Assembly: GCF_037042905.1 (NCBI RefSeq)
Contig: NC_087247.1
Location: 40,895,920 to 40,959,919, forward strand
Source: Lytechinus pictus
Lineage: Eukaryota; Echinodermata; Echinoidea; Temnopleuroida; Toxopneustidae
DNA length: 64,000 nucleotides
Reading direction: 5' to 3'
The notes under the pieces are model-generated. The model did no database searches and had not been told where the DNA came from. It saw only the letters and a list, made by a program, of their open reading frames with translations. The position numbers were made by a program, and so were the translations under genes. Positions 26,301-37,081 of the stretch are shown here, piece by piece. Numbering within the stretch: position 1 is the stretch's first letter; every line of letters begins with the position of its first letter.

Positions 26301-27288
26301 TCGCGGACCAAAGTTTTTGTGGACATTTAAACAAAAACTCGAGCTCAAAAAGTGAAATATTTATATCGGATTGATGGCAAAATGCTATAGAATCAGTTAG
26401 TACCACATTTATCTCACATTTTTTATGATTTCTGCTTGCAAAATGGTGATATCGTGATGACTGTTGAGAATATCAGATTTCTTCAAAACGGGCGCTATCG
26501 GTGACAAATTTGCCGATCTTTGGCCAATATTTTCATGAATACTGAACTCATCCTAAAGAAACTTACACCAAAGGGTAATTTTAGGTCGCTTTTCACGTTG
26601 ATGATGTCAGATTTTAAGGATATTGGCTAGTTTTTTAGATAATGACCGTCCGCGAAGTATGGACACGCGCGAAGTTTGGACTCACTGCCATACTAATACT
26701 AACCTCGCAATACGTGTGAGTGAATGCTGATGAGTGATGCACGCTTTTGTCAGTGCGCCTAACTGATGCCTGTTAGTGTTACCACGGTAGATGCAGATGC
26801 GCTATTTTATTCATGAATCCACTGAAAAGTGGACTCATTAATTCAGAGCGGTGGACTCATGAATAAAATAGCGTGGATATTAATTTATTATTAACATAAT
26901 AACATATTATAACACTTCAACAGTCCACGCCGGCAACAAGTGTCAATTTGACACACTCTCACTGGACTGGTCTGGGACAAAAAGTCAAAAGTGCACATCA
27001 TCATTAGGGCCTAGGCCTATTGCCTTGGACATTTTTTAATATACGCGGTAAAATAAGCGTAATTTACTGGAAATCTGCATAGATCTAAACCACAATATGA
27101 ATTCGGGCCAACACGGCCAATGTCAATGATTCTTGAAATTGAATGTGACATTACTCGTTAGGCCTTAACTCAATTAGGTCCTACTCCTAACCTAGGCCTA
27201 GGCCTACTCATTTTCTTTTTCACGTTACCTGTTCATGATGATGACGGGAATGGTCATGATGATGAGTGTCAGTTCCAGCTCGCTCCAT
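23395..27288 (-). CDS. PIERCE1: PIERCE1/2-family ciliary microtubule inner protein
   Basis: Four exons on the minus strand: 27288-27229, 25029-24906, 24506-24373 and 23463-23395. All have consensus splice sites and fitting phases (0, 1, 0), giving 128 residues; human PIERCE1 has about 136. Residues 1-20 are His-rich (HHHDHSRHHH). Then follow TSDFYRTEKLPHRFENPEVF (about 47-64), the signature LLYRTTSMGYGSIPPTV (74-90) and NKFSEHLGKCGMYRNEGLNT (102-121). These match the C9orf116 pattern of YRT..YGS..PTVH and NKFS...GMFRN. In vertebrates PIERCE proteins line the lumen of the doublet microtubule A-tubule in motile cilia. Exon 2 opens with an in-frame ATG, so a shorter form starting at residue 21 is possible. 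The split between PIERCE1 and PIERCE2 is not resolved by eye. It is head to head with NICN1. Confidence 0.87.
25185..25480 (-). repeat. partial inverted copy of the TCCAAACTTCGCGC element
   Basis: 'aatctgatatcatcaa' followed by 'aatgaaaagcgacctaaaat' and 'tgatatcataaaa' are reverse-complement matches to 26420-26650 in the same intron. It is therefore half of the inner element at 26043-26690, in the opposite direction and lacking both termini. Confidence 0.6.
25892..26722. mobile_element. hAT-like non-autonomous element with an element inside it
   Basis: It is flanked by AATGCTGAT on both sides (25883-25891 and 26723-26731), matching an 8-9 base target duplication as made by hAT transposases. 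The ends read 'caatcaagggttcatt' and 'acgtattg...ctcac' in complement. The same element without the inner insert lies inverted at 57331-57499. The inner insert occupies 26043-26690. Confidence 0.7.
26043..26690. mobile_element. inner TA-flanked TIR element (TCCAAACTTCGCGC ends)
   Basis: 648 bases bounded by TA (26041-26042 and 26691-26692). The left end 'tgatggggtgtccaaacttc' and the complement of the right end, 'tggcagtgagtccaaacttc', share TCCAAACTTCGCGC. The empty site is visible in the relative at 57331-57499, which reads straight through GTTAGTATACTAATAC. Non-coding. A Tc1/mariner-type helper is inferred from the TA duplication. Confidence 0.75.
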
Positions 27289-27502
27289 TTTGAATTGAGG
27301 AATATTTCAGTTTCACACTGCCCTTAATATTATTAATCACTGTTAATAAATTTATGATTTCTGGTCCACTGATAAACAATTGAAAATGGCGTCTGGTTGT
27401 GTTGTCCAGGCTCAGTATGTAGCAGGGCTAGGGCCGAACATCGAATGATGCTGTCGAGCTGTCACTGACAATTATGAGCTAGCTGAGGCAACACACAGTA
27501 CA

Positions 27503-27510
27503 TGTAAACA
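27503..27510 (+). promoter_or_regulatory. forkhead site TGTAAACA (FOXJ1 type)
   Basis: TGTAAACAAAAC is an exact match to the core forkhead motif RYAAACA used by FOXJ1, the master activator of motile-cilium genes. It is about 215 bases upstream of the PIERCE-type start codon and 470 upstream of NICN1. Eight-base matches are common by chance, so it gains weight only from its position. Confidence 0.4.
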
Positions 27511-27534
27511 AAACAACACGGCATGTCGATGCAC

Positions 27535-27547
27535 GTTGCTAGGACAC
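27535..27547 (+). promoter_or_regulatory. imperfect RFX X-box
   Basis: GTTGCTAGGACAC resembles the X-box pattern GTNRCC-spacer-RGYAAC. The first half-site is good and the second (GGACAC) is imperfect. It lies 25 bases from the forkhead site. RFX and FOXJ1 sites are often paired in ciliary promoters. Confidence 0.3.
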
Positions 27548-27979
27548 CAACTAAAACAAGCGGAGCCATCTCTAGCGCACATAGTAACTGAACTCAATCG
27601 CAACGTACGGTATATTGGCACGGAATTTCGCGCGCTGCTATGATTCTGCGCTATGCTTATCCAAATTGTGTCGTACGTTAAAGCCAGATAAAGCGAGCGA
27701 GCGCCAACTGCGCGCGAGCGCTGAGCATGTTATGCATATAGCTAGCGCATAGCGCATGCATGCAGCTAGCATATGCATAGACAATTACAAATAAATGCGG
27801 TAATTGCATGCTGCTACCATAGACGGTTACAGTGCTCTATGTAATAACGGTATGGTAACGTTTTGCCCGCCAAGCCTTCCGGGCGGAATCTAGCTAAGTA
27901 CAGGATTGTGGATCATCACGACTTTCGCAAACAATCTTCGTGAACAATATAGGCCTAGATCTACAGACTTTTATAAGCG

Positions 27980-30900
27980 ATGTCTTTAAAATACAAAAAG
28001 GGAAATGTGCTCAGTTGCACCTTGAAAAAGCCTGTTGATTTATATGCCAAGACTTCGGACGGTAAAGACAAACTAGGCCCAAGTTTTTGTGCTTGTGGTG
28101 TGTCTGTTGTGGATATAACCTTTCCCAACTTTGAATTTGTCGATGTAAGTTTAATAATATCCTACTCCAAGTTAAACTGTCTTATTCTCCTCCTTCTGAC
28201 TTTTTATGTGTAGATGTCTAGTCTGCTTCCTTCAATCCTGAAGATTGTACTTCCTGAACTATAAAAGTAAAACAAGCTTTGCCTTTGAAAAATAAATGTA
28301 AGGTCTAAGCCTAAGGAATTCCAAATTCTTTTGTCTCAAAACCATACTAACGATAAAGTTAGGTCTAACTTCAGTTGCAATACGAACTTGAAAATATTGA
28401 GTGATGGATCGTCTCTAACTCTAAGAATTGAGTAGAGTTAGAAAATAGAGGCAGAAAATTTTGTCAGAAACCAATGCCTATAGCCTCCCTGTGTTCAAAA
28501 TATGAAATATATACCGAGTTGTTGTGTGTCTGGACGATCAATTTTAGAAAGTCATTTGAAAAAATTTACAAGCGAAGCTTCATCAATTTTTAGTACAAAA
28601 TGTTAGGAAATACTATAAAGAACAAAATAGAAGATGAATACAAGTATTGAATTCATATTTTTAGTGTAATCCAAAGACAAAAAAGAAGGCTTCAAAAAGA
28701 TAGTGTCCGGACACCCGACCCCCCATCCTAGTATTCCTACCTTATGTTGTGATTTAATTCACCCTCGCATTACTTATTTTATTACTTTTTTTTCTTTCAA
28801 TTAGATTGGAGATATCACATTCAAGAATAACTACACTGGGTTCATGTCAATGAAACTAAGGCGGAATAAAGATGATAACCAAGGTACTTGTGGGCCTACT
28901 ATTTTTGGACTGTACTGAGATAACTACAATTTTGTACAGAATTTATTGTAAGAATGCCCTGATCAACTTGTGAAAAGAATTATCTGAAGAGAGTTTTCCC
29001 CTGCTTGTCCCTGTTTAGTATCATCTATTATAATTATATTTCTATTTTTATACACAATATTGATCAGTTTCCTTATGGCAAGATAATTTTTTTTTTAATT
29101 TCAAGGAAAATACATGTGAAAGAAATATCTATGCCCCAGAAAAATGTTTTATGTCAAAAAGACTATTTATCTATTCTCTTCTATTAATAGTATACCTTAC
29201 AACTGAATTAATTCCAAAATCAAATATTAAATTATCAGAAGTTCAGAACTATCTTGTTTCATATTTTTAAGTTCTATAGAACAAAATTAATTGGTCAATA
29301 CAAGTGTATCACAAATTGTGAGAGCAAACATTATCAGTGGAAATGAACTTCTATTACTTAAAGACCAAGACTCTGACTGGACCTAAAATGAAATTGACAA
29401 ATCATATACCAATCAAAAGCTAATAAAGTACTTAAAGGGGAATGAAACCTTTGGAACAAGTAGGTTTGTGTGGAAAGAGAATAATCAAAGAATAAGATCT
29501 GAGAAAGTTTGAGAAAAAATTGACAAATAATGAGAAAGTTATTAGCATATTGCGATTACTAATGGCATGGAAATCCCTCTGTTGGCAATGTGACAAAGAT
29601 GTGTGATGTCACATGTGAACAACTTTCCCTTTGATGGACTAAAAAATACCCCCAAAGTGTCTCTTTTTACTCTTATGGTGATACAAACTCTTTATCCATA
29701 TGTATTCTTTGGAAATTTACATTACATGCCCTTCTATATATAGAAAGAATACATGATCTACTGATGTATGTGATAAAAGAGGCAGTTTAATTGAAATGTA
29801 TACAAAACTAATAGGGAAAGTTGTTCACATGTGACATCACACATCTTTGTTGCATTGCCAATAGGACGAACTACATTACAATAATGATCTAAAGTTCAAA
29901 TGATCATAACTTTCCTATATTATTCATTCAATTTTTCTCAAACTTTTGTTGATCTTTTTCTTTGATTTTTCTGATTTTTACACAAGCTATCTTGTTCCAA
30001 AGGTTTCATTTTCCTTTAATACAGGAATGCAAGCTTTATGCATTTTCGCTGCTTGACAGCTGAGTACCGTATTTTGCTTAAAAATAGCTCCAATATCGGG
30101 CTTCGAAAGTAGACTTTCTTGTATTTAAATGCTTTCACCGGCCTCGAGACCGTGACGTCATGTGTAAAAATCGGTGTAATTCCAGTTGTACACAGAAAAA
30201 ACTTTCAGAATACACATTTTATTTTCTTCACTTCTGTCACATAGAGATATCATAAATATCTTTTCCTGCAAGCTTGACTTGATGAAATCTACAGCTTTTG
30301 ACTAGTTTTCACTTTTTTTAATTTCCTGCTTATTTGGCACAGCTTTCGAATTTTATCTGCATTCAGATTAAGTGTAACAAGCTTTCCTGACATAGTAATT
30401 TAGGCCCAATAAGAGCTAAGAAAAGAAATCACAAAACTTCTAGTGAAGAGTTATAGGTTTCCATCCATTTGAGCAATGAATGATTGTCATTTTTTTCTGC
30501 AAAGAAAAAAAAATTGAATCGTCCATCTGAAAAGCAGAAAAATAACCCGCTTTTTCAGTGTACAAGCCTATGGAATCACAACGCTTTTAACACAACACGG
30601 ATCCTGAGGCTGGAGAAAGGCAATTGAAATCCTTTTGTCCAAAATCCTCCGTGAAACCTGTTAATTTTATTTTTTCTTAAGCAAAATACTCAGCTGTCAA
30701 GCGGTGAATATGCATAAAACTTACCGTATACTGATGTACCTTACATATTTCCCATTTATCAATTGTACTTTTAGCTTCGGTCTGGGTCTTTAATTAACTT
30801 GATTGAGTAACTTCATTATGAAATAGTATTGGAAACAAGAATGCATTTTTTAAAGCATAAGTGAAACACCTCCGTCAGCATGATCAGCGTGTTGTGTTTC

Positions 30901-33900
30901 CTACATGTAATTAAACTTGGAATGGACTGTAAAGCACTACTGTTAAACTTGGGCTTGAGAATTCAAAATCAGTTAGGCAAATACAGTGAAACCATTACAG
31001 GAACTACAAAGGCTACAAGTGCAAGGCTTGTATTAGTACTTAGTAGTAGTTTCAAAAGTTAGTACCAAAGCCCGCCTTCTTATCATCTCAAAGGATACTT
31101 GAGATAATTCCCAGTATCATCTCTTTAGAATCAAGATGGTCCATAGTAAACCAACAACAAGACACTCTTCAAATAATTTTTTTTACAATCTTATAAGGGC
31201 AATTAAGAGATGCTACCAGCAGTCTCTATATCCAAGAACAATGCCCCGATGGAATAAACTCCCAGATACCATAAGGGAGGCTATAGTCAACCACCCCCAA
31301 AATTTAAAGAATTCCTGTGATAAATGTGGACCCAGTTTTTCCATCGTGAGCATACTTCTTTTTAATCTGAGGTGCACTATTATTTACTACCACCACAACC
31401 TTAGGTAGAGTTGCTGTACTTATTTTCCTTTTTTCATTGCTTTGAAGGTGGGTGTAAATGGTTAACATGTATCAAACCAACCCAGCTGATGCCTGATGTA
31501 CATTGTGATATCTCTTCTCAGGATTACTTCACATTTACAAGAGATCAGGTGAGCACTGCAAATCAGCCAGTATTAAATTGTATCATTGTATTCAGAATCA
31601 CTCTTTAGTATTTGTGCTGTTACACTTTATCTTGATATCTAAGAAGGTAATGTAACAATGAGCAAGACTAGAATTCAATCCAATAACTCTCAATTTTGAA
31701 AGGTCAGACCGTCAGTGATTACTGATACTCATAATGCCATAATTTGTCTGATGGAATCATATGTCAAAGCACAATGCCTTGAAGAGATGGATGCAGTCTG
31801 TGCATTTTTTATGCAAATTTATCAAATTTGTATTTTGTAATTGTATCAAGATGCTGGTTTCACCTGACAAGGTTACTGCACTTCGTCTGATCCTGCAGCA
31901 GCCGTCTTCGGTCTGGGCCATCTTCGGGGTCGACAATGTGGTAATCACAGAATATAATGAAGAGGTGGGAATCAAACTTGATTTGAATTTATAATAGTGT
32001 TGATTTTTTTTTTACCTAATTGCTAAGAAAGCATGAATGCTTGTAAGCAAGCAACCAGAGGACCATCGGCTTAACTCTAAAAGGACTAGGCTATTTTGGA
32101 TGTATTGAGGACTAGGGGGGGGGGGGGTCATGGCCCCCCTTCTGATCTCGGCCGCCATTTGCGTGATCGCGCTGAAATTTGACAGGCGCCATTTTTACCA
32201 CATAAACTACAAGGTTAGGTAGTATTAAAAAAAATTCTACAAATAATTATTTTTTATTTATTATGAATAAAATATGCAAATTAATTCATGAAAAACATTT
32301 GCATATTTAACACCCAATTTCTTCTTTTTTGCAGATGTCATCTTTGTAATCTAATTTAAAGGTTTCCACAAAGAAAAATTGCTTTATGTATTTCTTTGTT
32401 TTTAGAATTTCTTATGTATTTCTTTGTTTTTCATCTTTTGTTTTTCAATGGAAATTATTATAGACCATTTAACAACTAGATTAAACCCTAAATTGATTAA
32501 GCAGACCAATAAGAACGAAAAATGATCACCCTTTTATGAATTTCATCTCTCATAGACTTTGTACACAAAGTATAATAATGAGCCATTTTCGGTGTGACAT
32601 TGTCTTGTAAAAAGTCACATGACGTATGTGGTAAATTTGGTCTCAAAATATGCACGAGACTTCAAAGAAAAAAGTTATACAATATTTCGGCGTTATCTTT
32701 TTTGCATTTCAGAAATATTGCGCGAAGCGTCGAGGGGGGCCATCATGCCCCCCCTGTCGTATTAGGGTTAAGGTCCTCTCCAAGGGACATTGTAATGAGG
32801 ATTATTGCCTTATCAAAGGGCACTAGCGCACCAAGTGGGAATCGAACCCGAGTCATTTGATTCCAAAACCCCCGCTCTACCGGCTGAGCTATTGTGCCTT
32901 CTCAATGAACTTGATATACATTGGGAGTGGCGTTTTTAGTTTCAAAAATCTGAAGCCAAATGGACCTTTTGTTTTCTAAATAGTGATTGACATTTATGAT
33001 TAATTGTTAATAGGTTTCTGTGCTGGAATAATCATATGACAAGCCATTGATGGCTCAAATTCATTTTACTAAATGTATCATAAGGGATATCAACTTAATT
33101 TTTTCCTTTGTATTACAAGGGATATTAACTATCTACATAACTTCTTTCATCTTCTCTGAATAACTTATTTTATGTCCGTTCTGTAGATTTAATGACTGTC
33201 CTTCATATCCCCCATGAGAAATAAAAAGTACAGTGACATGAATTCTTTGTATCTGTCTCAATTATGTTCCAATAACATGCTTATTTTAGTACACTTTGAT
33301 TAATTTTTTTCAGAGAGTGACTGTTCCTCCAATGGTAGAATGGTTGGAAAAGCATCAGTATAAATTGGCTCAGTCACCTCGACCTGGCTCAAAGGTAATG
33401 ATTTTTATCTTTTTTTATTTGTCATTCAAAGAAACACCTTTAATATTTACCTTCAGTCCCATGAAAAGACAATGCGGTGGATTCACAATACGGTAGCAGC
33501 AGACAGACCGAAATTTGCAATGCCTCATCGGAAAAAGTCGACATCTTTTGCGCGAGCCAGTACTAAAATGCATGCATGCATGTGATTATTCAGTGCTTGC
33601 CGACACGGCTCGACTGGATATCCCATTTACTCTGGTCCATGAGGTGGGAGAGAAATTTGCCCGCGTATTTCTGTGCGAAATTTAAACTGTTTTTTAGTGA
33701 ATTCTTGCAATATAGTTTTCATTTTTAAGCATCACAGTCACATTATAGTACACAAGCACTATGCGCTGCCTGCGCCTGCGTGCAATGTCAGCCCCAAGGT
33801 TAGATATTAGAAATTAGGCCTGTTTGCTGCATCCGATAGATGCCGCAACATATTGTGAATCCACCGAATGGAATAGACAGGATGGTGTTTCGTAAAGCTG

Positions 33901-35326
33901 TCTATATTTGATGCTGACTTAACAAGACATGATTGGTGGCATGTTCTAAGGTAGTTAATTTCAGTTAATCTTATTTCCACCAGCCAAAGCGGGAATCAGA
34001 TCTATGTACATTAAAATTCTTAATAGGAATCTGAATGCACAATTCATAATTTGATGAGTGTTACTGGAAATTCACTGTTTTAAAACCTGAAGAAGTATCT
34101 TGTTCTCTCAAGAATGTATCAGTAGTTGTGCGTATATTCTTCCCCTTTTTACCAACAGATTGTGATTTTTAAAGTTAATTTTGCAAGTATAAGTCTTTAT
34201 CCCATAAAACTTTTATATAATGGTCATGAGGACAAATTTAATTCCAGGTGACAGGTCACTATGCAAAAGTCATTTGAGGTCAATGAACTTTGGATTCAAC
34301 TGTCAAATGAGTGTCTGTTGTATTTTTTGTCTCTCATTTAAAGATTATTCATTGTACAGGTAGTTGTTTTCAAATCAACACTGCTGTTACATTGAACTGC
34401 AATCCAATAATATTGAAAATGATATTTGTTTTAATTGATTTTAACTTATTGTCTTGAATAGAGTTTATTGCCCGTTGATGAGATTGCAGCAGGAGTACAG
34501 AGGCTTTGGGCTCTGACAGCTAAGGTACAGGAGCAGCAGACAGAGAGTGCCCTAGGAAGATTTGATGTAAGTCTGTTATCATTCAGTGAATGTTGGCCTC
34601 AACTCGCAAAGATGGTGTTGATAAATCGGTGGTCTGAAACCATGGATTATGTAGATTCTATGCTTGTTTCAAAAGTTACAACATGAATGAGCCTACTACT
34701 CATTAATTTACATTTACAGTTGACTTAAACGCAGTAACCTCAAAACCAAAAATTAATTTAGCACTCAATGACAATAGCACAACTTTATTATTTAATGCTT
34801 TCTCATTATACGCATTGCATTAAGCGTGATTAATGCATGAATATGCAAAACAAGTCTTTCTTTAATGCAACGGGCCCCAGATCACAGATTCAAAGCCACC
34901 TTTGTGAATTCAGGCCTGTCAGTTTGCGAGGGAGACCTGATTGGCAAAATGGTGTTAGATGTAAATAAAATGCATAGTTATGAGATCATATGTTACTTCT
35001 GTGACACTTTCATTTCACAACGATGCTATGTGCTTGCACAGAGCAGACACTCCCGAAAATGTTCATAACATTTTTTTTCTTCAAATAAAATTGTCACAGA
35101 CGTTTTGTCACAAATCTGAAGCTCCCCAAAGGAGCACTGGGCTAATAGGACATTCCAAAAAGCTGATAAAATCCATGAAAATCGTATATAATGATGAGAT
35201 GTGTGTTAAATGTCAAAGTCTTGTATACAAGACAAGGGGGAGACTTACTGATGTTTATCTCTTTGTATCTGTATTGTCATCAAGGTTGATGGTAGCTATG
35301 AAGTCAATCTCTTGTCCTATACCTGA
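27980..35326 (+). CDS. NICN1: nicolin-1, tubulin polyglutamylase complex subunit
   Basis: Seven exons: 27980-28144, 28805-28883, 31448-31548, 31851-31964, 33314-33394, 34462-34566 and 35285-35326. Phases agree throughout and encode 228 residues (human 213). The start is fixed by an in-frame TAA two codons upstream (27974-27976). Family landmarks are in order: VVDITFPNFEFVDIGDITFK (about 43-62) with NNYTGFMSMKLRR, KWLTC (85-89), TALRLILQQPSSVWAIF (124-140), VQRLWALTA (192-200), and the near-invariant C-terminus RFDVDGSYEVNLLSYT. In vertebrates nicolin-1 belongs to the TTLL1-based complex that adds glutamate chains to tubulin in axonemes and neurons. The introns are full of transposon remnants but all exons are intact. 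The exon 4 donor (GAG|GTGGGA) is the weakest splice site. Confidence 0.95.
29434..30020. mobile_element. fold-back TIR element in NICN1 intron 2
   Basis: The left end 'aaaggggaatgaaaccttt' plus 'ggaacaagta' is mirrored by 'tcttgttccaaaggtttc' plus 'attttccttt' at 29990-30017. Subterminal GTGATGTCACATGTGAAC (29607-29624) and its complement (29824-29841) extend the arms. The interior is non-coding. Confidence 0.7.
30025..30728. mobile_element. fold-back TIR element in NICN1 intron 2
   Basis: 'gctttatgcattttcgctg' plus 'cttgacagctgagtaccg' (30030-30070) is mirrored by 'actcagctgtcaagcggtg' plus 'aatatgcataaaac' (30689-30722). The interior also pairs at 'ttttgcttaaaaa' and 'cttaagcaaaat'. It abuts the previous element directly. 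Non-coding. Confidence 0.7.
30940..31330 (+). mobile_element. 3' fragment of a LINE reverse transcriptase gene
   Basis: In one frame KARLLIISKDT and, after a stop, TRHSSNNFFYNLIRAIKRCY, then PRTMPRWNKLPDTIREAIV. The ending FPRTI..WN.LP..I is the hallmark of the C-terminus of CR1/Jockey-type ORF2 proteins. Stops and loss of the 5' part show it is dead. It ends about 120 bases before NICN1 exon 3. Confidence 0.75.
32085..32772. mobile_element. TIR element with G-tract ends, copy 1
   Basis: The ends read 'ttaactctaaaaggacta' leading into a 13-G run (32115-32127) then 'catggcccccc', and at the right 'ggggggccatcatgcccccc' then 'attagggttaa'. The interior has 'gccatttgcgtgatcgcgct' and 'gcataatgaataaaat'-like AT-rich filler. 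Related ends occur at 36732-37075 and 48560-48868. Located in NICN1 intron 4. Confidence 0.65.
32760..32902 (-). mobile_element. tRNA-derived SINE fragment
   Basis: On the minus strand it reads GGCACAATAGCTCAGCCGG with a polymerase III A-box-like TAGCTCAGCCGGTAGAGC, followed by a B box GGTTCGATTCC (32838-32848), then 'ctagtgccctttgataagg'. The anticodon arm does not form a proper stem and a SINE body follows, so it is a tRNA-like SINE head rather than a functional tRNA gene. Confidence 0.6.
33475..33866. mobile_element. TIR MITE (CGGTGGATTCACAATA) in NICN1 intron 5
   Basis: The left CGGTGGATTCACAATACGG and the right complement of ATATTGTGAATCCACCG make the inverted ends. The inner 'gtagcagcagacag' matches the complement of 'ctgtttgctgc'. 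About 390 bases, non-coding, with a higher G/C than its surroundings. Confidence 0.7.
34200..34405. repeat. decayed end of the GGTCA-rich element
   Basis: 'caggtgacaggtcactatg', 'tttgaggtcaatgaacttt' and 'cagcactgctgttacattgaa'-like text match the right part of the family at 264-1236. Located in NICN1 intron 5, about 60 bases before exon 6. Confidence 0.5.
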
Positions 35327-36731
35327 AGCACCCTTCTCAGTATGACAATGATGATCAAGGGAGAGATTACTAGAGCCAAGATGATGAACAGAAGCATGGG
35401 TGTAAAGACCACTCAGCATAATGAGGTATATCTTGAAAACCTTGAAGGTGATTATCAGATGTAGCCTGCAGAAGATTTCAGTTTGTTCGGTCAGGCAATA
35501 GAAGTTTCTGTTTGGTACTTAGTGCAATGAAGGCAGTGCACCTTGCACTAATCTGATGTAGAGAATTGTACACTTATGTGACCAGATAGTCATGGCTCAA
35601 GGCTGATTCATAAAGCTGTTAAATAAGATGCCTCATTTTTAGTGTAGTATTTTAAGATAACAGGAGGAGCCTTCTATTATTATGTATTAAAATCAAATCT
35701 TGAAAAATAACAAATTTCACATTTAAATACTTGTTATTATAATGATCATCCTTATATAAAAGAATTTGAATTCATCTTGGCCTGATAGGAATTCAAATGA
35801 TTTGCAGTCAACCTGATTTATCACCCAACTTTCATAAAGTTGAACTTTATAATACCCCACCCTAGCTAGTATTCTATGCTATACATTCTATTCAATGTGT
35901 CACAAAAATGAACTTTATTTCGTGGCTGTAATAAGATATTTTCTGTATTATGGTTACACTTTTTGAGATTATTTTTCTTCGGTTACTCAGAAATATTATG
36001 CAGTGCTTTCAGTAACATTTAGTTTTTGAAATCAAATTGATTTCTTAATGATTTTGATTAAGAATTTTGGCTTGATTTTTGTTAGTGAAAGTAAAATGCA
36101 GAATATAGAGATAAAGGCAATTTAAGTAATATCTTTTAAGTAATATGAATTTTACTCTACCGGTATTTATTGAGATATAAATATTTTTAGCCCGGACCAT
36201 CCCTTTAAGTCATTGAAGCTTAACTGTAAGTTGAATCATAGTTTGACTTATCCACCTTTAATCCTTCTTCACCTGTGTTATTTCAATGGGTTGCATGATC
36301 ATTTTATTTTTTTAGAATTCAATTCAGAAGATTGAGTTATATTTTTTTCAATCCTGTCTTTCTTGATAAAAGGGGCATTATCATGAAATTGGGGACGACC
36401 ATTCATTTGTAAATCAGGGCTTTTTGTTCAGTCACATGCACCGGTTCCCCATTTCCAACTCCATTCACTTTGCACTCATGTCAGCATACAATCAGCGTGT
36501 GGTGCCCCAAAACCACAATTTGGCCTTGAAGGGAAAGAAGAAATTAAGAAGAAAGGAATTTGATGTACCAAATTAAAATTGCAATACATTGTCATTAATA
36601 TCATTGGTCTAGTGTTTCTATATTTACTAGGAATGTAAGTCATTGCATAATGTCCTCTGATTTTACTCAGTTGCAACAGATGTTTGTATTCACTTTTTAC
36701 TCAACTTCCTAATCTCTCTCTCTTAAATCTC
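35327..36731. other. gene-free tract downstream of NICN1
   Basis: This probably includes the NICN1 3' UTR. An ATTAAA variant at 35686-35691 is the first plausible poly(A) signal. 'ccggaccatccctttaa' near 36192 looks like a TTAA-type MITE end. Nothing coding is supported. Confidence 0.35.
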
Positions 36732-37075
36732 TTAACCCTAAAAAGACCGGGGGGGGGGGGGGGGGCATGATGCCCCCCTCAACGTTTTGTGCGATATTTT
36801 CCGGAACAAGAAAAGATAGCGCCGCAGAATTTCATTACTTTTTTCTTTGAAGCCTCGTGCAACCTTTGAGACCAAATTCGCGACGTTAGGGTTATAGCAT
36901 CACAACACATGACTTTTTATGAGACAATGCCATGCTGAATTTTTTTTTTACTTCATGTACATGTACAAAGTCCATGGGAGATGAAATTCATAAAAGGGTG
37001 ATTATTTGTTATTCTAATTGGTCTGCTTAATTGATTTAGGGTCAAATTTAGTTGCTAATTGGTTTGTAATAATGC
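36732..37075. mobile_element. G-tract TIR element fragment, copy 2
   Basis: 'cttaaccctaaaaagacc' is followed by a run of 17 G (36749-36765) and 'catgatgcccccctc'. The following 'gcgatattttccgga' and 'catgactttttatgagac' mirror the right half of the element at 32085-32772. The opposite end is not recognisable. Confidence 0.55.
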
Positions 37076-37081
37076 TTTCTA

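Larger units (their letters stand above)
25756..27108. mobile_element. outermost element of a three-layer nest
   Basis: 'gacccgaattcacaaagg' and the downstream 'gcagatttcctgtataaatt' are mirrored in inverted order at 27050-27108 ('gcgtaatttactggaaatc', 'gaattcgggcca'). It sits in PIERCE intron 1 and carries the 8-bp-TSD element at 25892-26722. It also contains a hairpin, CGCTATTTTATTCATGAATC and its complement, around 26800-26875. The right half is less well matched than the left, so borders are approximate. Confidence 0.5.
27289..27979. promoter_or_regulatory. divergent promoter between PIERCE-type gene and NICN1
   Basis: 691 bases separate the two start codons. The NICN1-proximal half is clearly richer in G/C and CpG (gcgagcgagcg near 27690, cgcgcgagcg near 27711) than the rest of the window, in keeping with a shared animal promoter. 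It also holds a dense set of GCTAGC/GCATGC palindromes at 27735-27780. The forkhead and X-box-like motifs are listed separately. Confidence 0.7.

Noticed and set aside
32760-32902. A functional tRNA gene on the minus strand
   Set aside because: A and B boxes are present but the anticodon arm does not pair and SINE body sequence follows, so it is a SINE head.
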